DNA of 64,000 nucleotides from Macrophomina tecta (Eukaryota; Ascomycota; Dothideomycetes; Botryosphaeriales; Botryosphaeriaceae). Below the pieces are notes generated by a model. It saw only the letters and a list, made by a program, of their open reading frames with translations. It was not told where the DNA came from and made no database searches. The stretch lies in contig JAKSGN010000041.1 of the NCBI GenBank assembly GCA_024180945.1, positions 2,914,001 to 2,978,000 on the forward strand. The letters are read 5' to 3'. Of this stretch, positions 10,859 through 20,900 are shown piece by piece (within the stretch, counting starts at the first letter, position 1; every line of letters begins with the position of its first letter). Made by a program: the position numbers and the translations under genes.

Positions 10859-12689
10859 ATGGAACAAGGTTCAGTTCTCCCGCCCAACTTTGTAAGCGCT
10901 TCGGGCCTGGTTTTCTTGTTGAAGGCGTCGCTCTTGCTGGTATGCAGTTCGCGAGACTCATCTCGTCCTCTGCACTCTGGTCTCACTGACACATCTGCAA
11001 TAGTCACTTCTTTACTTCATCGGCGGCGTCGTATACAACGTCTACTTCCATCCACTCAGCAAATGTATGAGAAGACCAGAACCAATCAAGCCCCATTACA
11101 GACCCTGAGACGCCACCTGCATCCTTCACCAGCATCCAACAATACACAGAAAACGTTAATACCCATACCAACCAGACCCCGGCCCAAAATGTGCCGCCGC
11201 AAGCAATGTTCCCTACCGTTTCATCGACGCCCGTGGTGACCTCGTCCGTTAGACCCACGCCCAACACCAGCGCTACGGCCCAGTCGAGCGCCTAGGCCCT
11301 AACCGGCTCTCCTACATCTCCGGCCGGGACTTCAAGGAGATCTACGGGCACCGCACGGGCGGCAAGAAGCTCGTCATGAAGGACCAGGACGTCTACCAGC
11401 CGTAGATCAACGGCAAGGTCCACATTGTCAGCATACACGACGATGAGGCGCACGGCCCGTACCGCCGCGTCTTCAGCGCCGCCTTCTCAGACAAGGTGCT
11501 TAAGGCGCAAGAGTCCCTCATCCGCACGCACGCCGACAAGCTCGTCGACAACATGCGCGCGAAAGCGGGCGACTGGTGCAACGCGGTGAAGCTGTACAAT
11601 TGCGCGACGTTCGAGATCACGGCGGACCTGATGTTCGGCGAGAGCCTGGGCCTGCGCGACAACGGGCAGTACTGGCCGTGGGTCGAGACCATCTTTTAGG
11701 GCATTAAGGTGATCGGCTTGCGCGGCGCGGGCTCCAAGTTCCCGCTGCTGCGCCCGCTGCTCGCGGCGCTGATCCGGAAGAAGCTGCTCGTAGGCGCGAG
11801 GGATAACTTCTAGTTCGCGGCGGATCGCGTTAATAAGCGCATCGCGCGGCACGAGAGCGGCGAGGACCAGGGTAGACCGGATATCTGGGGCTTGACGCTG
11901 GAGCGGAAGGGGAAGGAGCTGCTTACGCTCGACGATCTGTATGCGAATGGCTCGCTGCTTATGCTGTCCGGCACGGAGACGACGGCGACGCTGCGGAGCG
12001 GACTGACATATTACTTGCTAAAGAATCCGGACATGATTCGGAGAGTGGTCGACGAAGTAAGGGCGCTGGAGAAGGAAGAAGACCTGACTTTGGAAGGATT
12101 GCGCTGGTTAAAGTATATGTCGGCTTGCTTTGAGGAGGCATTGAGGTGCTATCCGCCCGTGCCGATCGCGCTGGCGCGTGTCTCTCCGGAAGATGGCATG
12201 GCGATTGAGGGCGAGTGGGTTCCTGGAGGAGTGAGTCATCATCCGTTTCCCCAATTCCTTGTGTAGATATGGCATGTGGGGCTGAGGTTTATGTTTCGTT
12301 CCACATGGTGGCAGACTAATATAGAATGCCCGTACTGCGCCGCCTATAACTCCGAATCTAATTTCGAGCGTGCCAGCGAGTTTATTCCGGAGAGATGGCT
12401 GCCAGAATCGAGCTTTCCCGAAGATAAGAAGGAAGTGTTTAATCCGTTCCTGCTTGGTCCTCGTGCTCGTCTGGGAAAGAAGCAAGTTTCTCCGGGAACC
12501 CCCTTTTTTTACGAGCCCTTTACTAATAGATTTAGTCTTGTCTACCACGAGATGCGCATAATCCTTGCTAAGGTCCTCTGGCACTTCGATCTTGAAATCT
12601 CTTCCGAAAGCGAAAACTGGACGGAATAGAAAGTTTGGATACTTTGGGATAAGGTGCCGCTACTTGGTAGGGCGAAGCCTGTTATATAG
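10859..12689 (+). pseudogene. Cytochrome P450 pseudogene with five in-frame stops and lost haem cysteine
   Basis: The gene plan is still readable: exon 10859-10939 (N-terminal anchor), intron, exon 11004-11064, intron, long exon from 11176 to 12230, then a damaged stretch and a C-terminal exon to 12689. Splice sites of the first introns are intact. P450 hallmarks remain: I-helix SGTETT, ExxR as EEALR, and FIPERW. One frame is kept throughout but carries TAG at 11250, 11403, 11697, 11811 and 12627. The haem-binding loop has the usual Gly-Pro-Arg but Arg (CGT, 12468-12470) where the invariant cysteine should be. An intron at 12482-12535 has a GC donor with a TACTAA-type branch point. The product cannot be a working P450. 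The sequence resembles fungal microsomal P450s of secondary metabolism; the exact CYP family is not assigned. Confidence 0.93.
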
Positions 12690-13642
12690 GCTTTGATTGG
12701 AACGCCGACCATGATCGGTACATTATTTGGCTCTCGGGGATGACTATGTATTACAGAAGGATGGAATGCTATCTTTAGATATCTAATATGAGATCTTCAC
12801 CAGACGTAGCGTATTTCTTTATCCATTAGTCATTCTCCGGGCTCGGCGAGAAATGCCGATTTTGGATTCTCATGAACAAAACAAAAATCAGACCTAAACT
12901 GCTGTGAGCAGCTAAAACTTTGTTGCAGATATCCTTGCCAGGAGAGTTGAGAAGGACGAAATAATTCAACCCACCTTCACTTCTGGTCCGTTCAAGATGC
13001 TGTCGCTAACCGCCGGCTGCAGTATCCTCTTTGTTCTTCTATATTAGCCGCTGTACAGGGTAGTGAATCTCTATGGAAGACGGAGAGTAAAGAAGATATA
13101 CTCTTTCAAACTTAGAAGTGCACCAAAATAATAAGCTAGCGGATTACAATTCAGGATTCTATGCCCTCGTTAGAAAAAAGCGTTAGTATAGGTCTCTTCA
13201 CAAAAACAAACTAAGCTATTTTAAACTACTAAGTATAGTATAGTACTTACTTATATCAACTTCTTTTTATTCTTACCTATCTTATATTTATATAAGCCAA
13301 ATCCTATAAAGCTTACTACTTTTCTTTAGAATTTACATTCTTAGAGCCAGAGGCCTGATGTTGTAGTATTATGCTATAAGCTATTTCTCTAGTCGTACAG
13401 CCGTTATCACTATAGGTACTAGTGAGAAAAAAAGGGTTCTTTCGGCTATTCTCATAATTATATCTATAGTGCGCGTGAAATAGAAGGCGCTTTAATATCA
13501 GCTAGTATCAGTCGGAGATATATTCCATTGATATTCGTAAAACAAAAGATTCTATCCTAAGAGATCCTGGGGTATTTTGCATCTTACACCCGCTCATGCA
13601 TGTTACCGTCCTTTTCGTCGTAGCAAAATCCGGCCATCTCAG
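12690..13642. other. AT/TA-rich, RIP-like relic DNA
   Basis: Base composition shifts sharply to A and T, especially about 13080-13560, with many TA dinucleotides and stops in all frames and no ORF worth reporting. This is the usual look of a repeat hit by repeat-induced point mutation and decayed beyond recognition. No terminal repeats or transposase remnants could be identified by eye. It borders the P450 pseudogene on one side and the kelch gene's 3' end on the other. Confidence 0.6.
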
Positions 13643-14782
13643 TCACACATCTCCCCTCTCTCCAACACGGCCATCAGCATCCTCGCCATCATCCGCATCC
13701 TTCTGTTTCCTTCTCTCCTCCCACGCCTCGCACTCCTTGACCCCCACTCCACTGCCCGGTAACTCAAACCGCTCATGCCCCAAACCACCACTCAGCTCAA
13801 TTATCCTTTCGAAGTGATCCTCGCCATCCACCTCCAGCGCCGGCGTATCTCCTTGCAGCTCTGAATCCACGCGCTTTGGTCCTTCCAGCCTGTACTCCGG
13901 TATCGTCCCCTCAGCCTCGTGCCTCTCCGCCTCCTCGTACCCAAGTTCCGCAGCCATCCCTTCTTTCCTCCTCCTTCTTGTCATCATCAGCCACCACATA
14001 AACATCCCGCCCATGCCCCCCAGTCCCGCCACCCCGCCAACGACACCCCCAACAATGGCGGCCGTATCAGTCTTTCCACTGCCCCCTGCAGCTGCGGCCG
14101 CAGACGTTCCAACCGCCCCTCTCGCAAACAGTCCCTCGAGCCCCTCCGTCGCCCACCCTCCCACGGGCGCCGTCTTCGTCGCACCTCCCGCATCGCCGCC
14201 CCCCACCACCTCCGCAATCCCCTGCGTTACCTTATACGGCCTCGCGCCAACATCAAACGCATTATTCCAGTCCACCGTCCACGCGTCCAACACCGCCACC
14301 CCCGCCCACTCCCAATCGCACGTAGTCCGATTCGTGTCCAACGCGCCCCCAACCGTCACGAGCTGCGTCGAATTAGGGACCAAGTGGCACGTATGCCCCC
14401 AGCGCGGGGACTGCCCCTCGAACAGCTTGATCCACGTAAATGAGGGGAGCGACAGCGCATACAAGTCGTCGTAGATGGTGCCGGACTTGGGGTTGCGGCC
14501 GCCGTACAGGTAGACGTTGTGGCTGGAGCCGTCCGGGGCGGAGGCGGCGACGAGGCAGAAGTCGGTGCGCAGGGGGGGGACGTTGCCGGAGGCGGGCTGC
14601 GCGTACCAGGTGCCGGCGTTGTCGTCGGAGGGGTTGTTGAGCCAGGAGGCGAGGTCGAAGATTTGGATTTGGGAGAGGTCGATCTGTGGATGGGGCCGGG
14701 GTGTGTCAGTGCCTCATTAGTATTATTTTGGGCATGTTTGCTCTCTCCGCCTCTCCCCTTTTTATCCAGGGATGGGAGAGTA

Positions 14783-14818
<36 letters not shown>

Positions 14819-15868
14819 TTTTTTCCTTTCTTTTGGGGTTCGGATAAGAAAACATACATACCAGCTCTCCCGACCCCGGATCGTCCACCACCGCCGCCCT
14901 CGCCATCCCGCCCACCAGTACCAACGCGCCCTTCTCCCCCATCGCGGGCACGAACGTCATCCCCGCGCCCGCACGCGGCTGCCCTTGCGTCATCGCCGCC
15001 GTCGACACGTTCCACGCGCTCCTCCCGGTCGCGTTCGCCGTGTCGAGCACGACCATGCCGTCCACGTGTGCAGCCTGCGTCGACAGGTTGCCCCACACGG
15101 CGATCGACGGCACGCTGCCCGTCTCGCCGTTCAGGTAGAATGCCAGTCCCAGGTCGGGCGCCTCGGCGCGCGCTCCGCGGGTGGGCGATCGCGGAACGGC
15201 GTCGCTGATGTCGGTGCGCTGCCAGTCGGTGTTATTGGGGGAGGAGGTGTCGTAGGACCAGAGGGCGCTGCCGGAGTGCGGCGTGTGGGCGCTGGTGTTG
15301 CTGGCGAAGTCGGCGCCGCCGTAGAGATATATGTGCGGGTCGGAGGGGAGGCCTTGAAAGAGGTGGCCGCGGAGGACGGTGGGCGGTTGGAGCGGGGTGG
15401 AGGCGGATTTGTTGTGAATGGTGGTGGTGAGGTTCTTCCCCCAGTTCCAGGAGGCTGACATGTCAATGGCGAGGAGATAGTAGTCTGGCGAGGGAGGATG
15501 AGCAAGGAGGGGACAATGCGGGGAACGGAGATGTGCGGGGGTATACTCAAGCCGAGGAAGAACTCGTCGGTCCATCTTTCGTCGCCGTCGTATGTGGTTT
15601 CGAGGCCGCCATCGATGTATAGGGCGTTTCCTTTGAGAACGGCTGTGTAGCCCTGTCAATGGATGCCCTGAGAGGGCGGGCCGAATCGGTGAGACTGCGG
15701 GGGCATACATTGATGCTCCCAACGAGCGCACATTAGGTGCACTGGGTCATAGCCAAGAGCAGTGGTGTTGGTGAAGTTCAACGCGGACGCCTGCGCTGCA
15801 GCCTCTCGACACAAGGCGCATAACAGCAAGCACAGGAAGCTGTGCCAGACTAATATTGAGACGGACAT
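13643..15868 (-). CDS. Secreted/cell-surface kelch-repeat protein with C-terminal membrane segment, 639 aa
   Basis: Four minus-strand exons: 15868-15709, 15642-15547, 15484-14862 and 14683-13643. Introns are 66, 62 and 178 nt; all splices keep frame. Residues 1-26 form a signal peptide (VWHSFLCLLLCALCREAAA). The ectodomain carries kelch-type blades, seen as LYIDGG, IYLYGG, LVLVGG and NVYLYGG followed by spaced Trp/Tyr positions, and many N-glycosylation sites. A Gly-rich hydrophobic helix at about residues 503-527 is followed by RRRRK, then a charged acidic tail. The layout fits a type I membrane protein with a beta-propeller outside and a short cytosolic tail. Similar fungal proteins are annotated as kelch or galactose oxidase-like; no copper-site claim is made. 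Function is unknown, perhaps cell-wall or signalling related. Confidence 0.85.
14787..14824. repeat. (TG)14 microsatellite followed by T10
   Basis: Fourteen TG units and ten Ts lie inside the third intron of the kelch gene, reading as a poly-A and CA tract on the coding strand. They account for that intron's greater length. Confidence 0.95.
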
Positions 15869-17421
15869 GGCGAACAGATGACCATTCGGAACTAGCGCCT
15901 TAAAGCGAAAGTGTTATGACCGAGGATACATGCCCGCTGGAGCAAGCAAGCGGCGAAAGACGAAATGAAGACGAGAGAGGCTGAATTAACAGAGAAGAAG
16001 AATAAGGCTACGCACAAGAAGCGAGAAGAAGAAACGACGCAGAAAGAAAGAAAAAGCGAAAGGGCTCGTGCTGGAACTGGGCACATGTAGGCAGCCGATG
16101 CATACCTGACAGCAAGCAGCTACGGCGCAGCTACTCGCGAGCGAATCCGAAAGGGCAAAAGGAATGCAGATGGCTCTTCCCGATCATCTGGGGGCAACAG
16201 CAGGCAGATAGCCCTGCAGCGATCCCGATAATGCGGAAGGCTGGATGCATGTAAGCGACGCTCCCTTTCTCATTCGCTCCGGCTGACAGCGCGCCATTCG
16301 CAACACCCTTGCCAGTATGGCACAGGCACAATCTTCGAACAGCCACGGCCGTTCCTTTAGGACTATGGCTGGGCTTTGTCAGCATGTGCGGCCCTCCCCA
16401 CTTGCAACTAACCGCACAAATCCATGCATTCTCGGCTCGCTGCGTGGCTGCGGGTACATCCCTCGTCGGTCTACCCTGCCGGGCTCTGGCGCGGATTAGG
16501 TGTGTTGCGTGTGTTGTGCCTCGGAGAGTGTCGCCGTTTTGGGCGCGGATAGGCGGGCCCTTTGCCCTGTCTGTGCGAGTGTCGGGAAGCAGCTCAATGG
16601 ACGTCCCAAAAAGTGCAGGGCTGGAACTTCTTTGATGGCCGGCCGCGGGTCATGTGCTGAACATAGTTCTGCAGAAGATCGCGTCCGGCAAAAGCTCAAA
16701 GAATCTACAAGGAAGCAGCCAGTCGACTCAGGCGAAGGCGATACAGCCCTGTTTGAGGTGTGGCTAACGACTCGTCGTTGGAGCGGGTCCGCGGGGAGGA
16801 TTTATACGGCGTGTATTTTCGTGTCTAATCTCCTTTGTCAGCTCTTGGCCCCCTCGGCGGAAATAATGGAAAGGCTCAACTCCGGGCTTACTCGTGTCCC
16901 TTGGTCCCTCTTGCAGATCGGCGGGGATCTCTCATCTCTTGGGGCCCCGATAAAGTTTCCCGAGGGCCGAATGCAGGAAGCACTGTTGCTGGGGCGGCGA
17001 CCTCGTCCTCATCTCCATGGAAATTGATCTGCTATTTCTCTCTTATCTACGAATGCTGCATTGGCCGTGTCTTGCGTTGCCTCGATGATCCAAATTCTCC
17101 TGAGAACCCCATGATCGTCCGTGGACGGAGAGAAAAAAAGACGCAACGCGGCACTGTCGAAGATTGTCCCCGAGCTCCGAGGTGTAAGGCATGCGAACTC
17201 CGTGGCACTCCAAATACCGGCTGTGCTTCTGATGAACCGCAAAAGGAAAGAAACATAACTCCAGCATACCCGCATGATCTAATCGTTGAACTGAGATCTT
17301 CACAAAATGCTTGTTGTTGCACAAAACAAAACTGAGAAGAACAAGGAGATGTCGACAAACGAAATGGTATAAAGTTATAGCAAGAACGCTTCATAGACAG
17401 GCTGATATTTTCTTTTTGTGA
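15869..17421. other. Intergenic region, kelch gene promoter side
   Basis: No gene is supported. The longest plus-strand frame (16500-17027, 175 codons) has no motif, no plausible splice partners and irregular composition, and was rejected. The part next to 15868 is probably the kelch gene's 5' flank. Confidence 0.5.
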
Positions 17422-19020
17422 TCAGTGCTCGTGCACGGACATGAACGAGGGGCTCCGCTGACCGTCCCTCGTATGTGCCTCCTCTGGAATTACCGTAACT
17501 GTGACTTCGGGGACAACCGTGACCTCGGTCGTGATCTCGATGGTGTTTGGTTTCGGTGAGTTGACATATGTCTCCCCGCTGATCCTCCCTTCGGAGCTAC
17601 TGGCCTCCTTTGGAGAGCGAGCCATAGTAGGACTGGGCAGGGCCGGGTATTGGTGTAGCTCCTTGACCAACTCGTCCTCGCTGTCGGTGCGTCCCATCTG
17701 TTGCCGTGTGATTCGCCTGGAATCTCGCTGTGCCCCCCCTGTTATTGTAGTCCGATGATTGGAGTATTTATTCGTACCGCTGAGTTGTGGCGCGGCGTCG
17801 CGAAGCTCGAAGATACGTGAGCGGCGGGTGCTGGCATACGTTCCTTTCCGCGAGGAATGGCCGAGAATCAAGATGCGGAGGGTTGGCAGGCACGTGGCGA
17901 TGATGGCAATGGAAGTCTCGATCATGGACACCGTGCAGGTGAGCATCGTCTCGTTTCGGTGCGAGTATACGGCACGGACGACTGCCTGTGTTAGGAAAAC
18001 CTTTCCGTCTAATGTCCGAACAGCTGCTAAACGTACTGCTTGCAATGACCACAATGAAGCCAAGCGCGAACACACCCGCAACGCCCAATTTTTGCTTCAG
18101 CGGAAGCTTGAGCTTCATGACCATCGAGATCGGAAGGCAGATGATGAGAACGTCGGTACTAATGTTGACTACGGAGCAGTGAGTCGATGTTATTGTTCAG
18201 GAGTGCGTTGGATCGTGACGGCCTACAAGTGATAGTGATCCAGTAGTTGATCGTCCCTGCGCTGGCCGGACAAGCGTCCTTTGGATCTTGGCTCCATGTC
18301 CGCCTAAGAGGGTAGCATCTGAAGATGGTATCAAAGAAAATGACCAGCCATGATATGACAAGCCAGACAAGTGTAGCGTTGTACAGCTTCTGAAGATATC
18401 TGTAGGTATGACCTGAGAGTCTCTTGTAGAAAATGACCTTTTGACAGTGTAAGTACGCGAGATAGCAAGTTCCATAACGCCCGGTAAGGCCAGCAGATAC
18501 GCACCAAGCCAGCTTTGATCAGCCATAGAGAAAGTGTGTAGAAAATGGAACCGGGGTAAATGAGCTGTTTTACTACGGTTAGTTTGTTGAAAAGGAGTAG
18601 GTGCATGTAAAGACCAGGCTGACCTTCATCATCTCGACGAAATGCTCAGGCGTAATAGCAGCCATGTTCTTCAGACCTGGAGGCTCGTCAGTATGCAGGG
18701 TCAGGCCAGCCGAAGGCCCGAAAACAGGCATACCGATGTTCCACATCCTCTGTTGTATAGCCAGATCGCCAACTAGACAACAGAAGGCAGCGGTGATGAG
18801 GTAGTCGTCAAGGTACAGCCCTCCCATGTTGTCCCATCTCACCCAGAGCCTTGAGATCAGGAAGAGGCTGGCGACTACTGTACAAATGTACCATGATACC
18901 TTCATGTGAGGTTAGCAAGCCGGGGGAGAGCACACGGCGGAAGCGTCTCGAAGTGGACCGCCTCCCCTCGCGAGGGGCGGACAAGACACGTACCACTTGA
19001 CCCAATGTATCTTCAACCAT
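17422..19020 (-). pseudogene. PTH11-type rhodopsin-like membrane protein with apparent frameshift
   Basis: Minus-strand exons 19020-18994, 18899-18624, 18564-18505, 18437-18227 and 18168-17422, with introns of 94, 59, 67 and 58 nt. The spliced protein matches the fungal rhodopsin-like (SAT4/PTH11-type) family: LDDYLITAAFCC, multiple hydrophobic helices, CPASAGTINYWIT, FNISTDVLIICLP and IETSIAIIATCLPTLR. In the last exon the frame carrying FALGFIVVIAS must switch near 18036-18044 to reach the frame carrying VRLAAVRTLDGK and the conserved end. The only canonical-looking intron there (51 nt) does not change frame. The long cytoplasmic tail stays open to 17422. PTH11-like proteins act as surface receptors in some fungi. 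This copy may be inactive, a recent mutation, or a sequencing error. Confidence 0.75.
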
Positions 19021-20900
19021 TGTAGGTTGCAAGTAGGTTGAAAGAGGGGACCAAACTGAGAGAAACGCTGTGGATCGGCAAGAGGTCTGCCTTTTAGTCG
19101 GCGTGGGCCACGGCTATACGCGATCCCCAGAATTATTATGCGAGGATCCTGAGATGGGACAGGCGCACATCACGGTTCACTTGAGACGATCTGTCATGGT
19201 TTCAATGACCGATCCCTGCGTCACATCATGATCGCGGGCCACGCGGTTCTCCAGCAGATCCTCAGGTATTACACCCACAATTGCGGGCGAATGAGCGAAT
19301 TCCCAGCAAGACTGTGGGCGAAGCGGCATTTCGGAGCTGGAAGGGCAGGAGAAAAAAAAATTGCCATGGGCTGAGGTAGGCTCGGTACGGAAGCGGGCAT
19401 GGAGGGTGATCCAGGACACTAGAGCGCGGACTTCGTTCCTCAGAGGGACCACATCGCGAAAGGGCTCAAGCTTTTTCCCTCGCCCTTGCCACTAGGCGCA
19501 AGGAGAGGCATGCCAGAGGACGGGCGGGTGACATCCGACGTAGGAGGTTTAGTGAAGTATCCCTGGGTAGCGCAACGAGCCGGACCGAATGCAGGCTCTG
19601 GGCCGACGGACTGCAGGCGAGCGCCGGGGCGGTGCACGAGCAGGCCTGGCTGCATTGCGACGCGTAGCCTGTTCTAAAATGACGACAAATAAGGCGTGGA
19701 TCTTGCAGCAGCACTCAGGAGGGGAGGCGTGACGGCCGGAGCGCAGGAGTTCATCTCGTTGGGCTGATCGTCGAGGGCAATGCTCGAGGCAGGCAGAGGG
19801 CGCGAGACGAGGGCAGTGGAGAGCAGAGGGCGGGTCAGCCCTACCGGGATGGGTAGGGTAGCATCGGAGGCGGAAGATCGGGAGAGAAGCCAGGAGAGCG
19901 GTAGCCGGGAGTGGTGCGTGGTGGTGGTGCGGCGGCGGCGGCGGCGGCGGTGGTGTTTAGGTAGCTCAGCAAGGGCGGCTGCCACTTGTGAGCGAGAGCG
20001 CCCTCCCGCGGAGCCGCCCACGCCCGACGCCGCCTCGACACAGACGCCACCAACCGCCGCCTTGCTCTCTCTGCCGCCGAACAACCAGCAGACTCGTCCA
20101 TCCAGTCGCGCCCGCGTCCGCCTCGCCGCCACTGCCTGACCCGGCGTGGTTGCCAAGCTCCTCCAGCCCGCAGCCGACCGCCGATCGCCGCCGCCGCCCG
20201 CGTGGCCGCCCGAGGGGATGCGCGCTGCCTCGCCTGGTTGCCGCTGTTTTGCCGGCTCCCTGAATCGCCCTCTCTTGCTGCGGCCTGCACTCCTCCCCTC
20301 CCCACGGCCAGCGAGCCTCGGCACCACGGCCATTGCCCGCTTGAGCGACCGGCCAGCGGAGATTCCAGGGAGAGCGTGGCCGGAAGAGTGGATTTCGCGC
20401 CTGCTGTGGCGTGAGATGACTGATCGGACCTCTCCTGGTCCCTGTGAGATTAGCGGGAGCCGGCCGGGCTTCCAGAAGGCTCCTGCGCCCTGCGTGCTCC
20501 CTCTCTGCAGCAGCCGAATCCGGCTTCTCCACCACCTCCTCGTCGGCAAACCTCTCTCCCCGCCCCACCCCGCCAGGACTTCAATATTGCCTACCGCCCC
20601 ATTTCCCGTCCAGAGCCAGCGGGAATTACCGCTTTAATCTGCTGCTCGCCATGCGCTGCCGAGCATCAGCCCTCGCGGGCTGCTATGGCCGGTGAAAAGG
20701 TCGAGGCCCCTAACACGCCCCTCTACTTCACTGCCCACGTTCCCTCGTTCTATTTCTTGCGCTCGACCGTTTCATTCCCAACTAGGCTGTGATTTGCCCA
20801 GCCCGACACAGTCGATTCGTTTGCTCGTCATCGGCTCTGTGTCGTCACCGCTAACCTTCCTCCAGCCCAGCCTAGCAAACCTTAACCGGGGCCCAACACC
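19021..20900. other. GC-rich intergenic region upstream of the carboxylesterase gene
   Basis: Long overlapping open frames on both strands between 19680 and 20640 come from high GC content; they are Arg/Ala/Pro-rich on all strands and show no motif. A (CGG)7 tract lies at 19930-19950. The C-rich part just before 20901 is probably the esterase gene's 5' untranslated region. Confidence 0.5.
19930..19950. repeat. (CGG)7 trinucleotide repeat
   Basis: Seven perfect CGG units within intergenic GC-rich DNA. Confidence 0.9.

Noticed and set aside
16500..17027. 175-codon plus-strand frame beginning MCCVCCASES
   Set aside because: The Cys-rich start is suggestive, but the remainder is irregular, with no domain, signal peptide or splicing.
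19674..20637. Several long overlapping frames on both strands (up to 291 codons)
   Set aside because: Mirror-image Arg/Ala/Pro-rich frames are typical artefacts of GC-rich DNA with few stops; no motifs are present.
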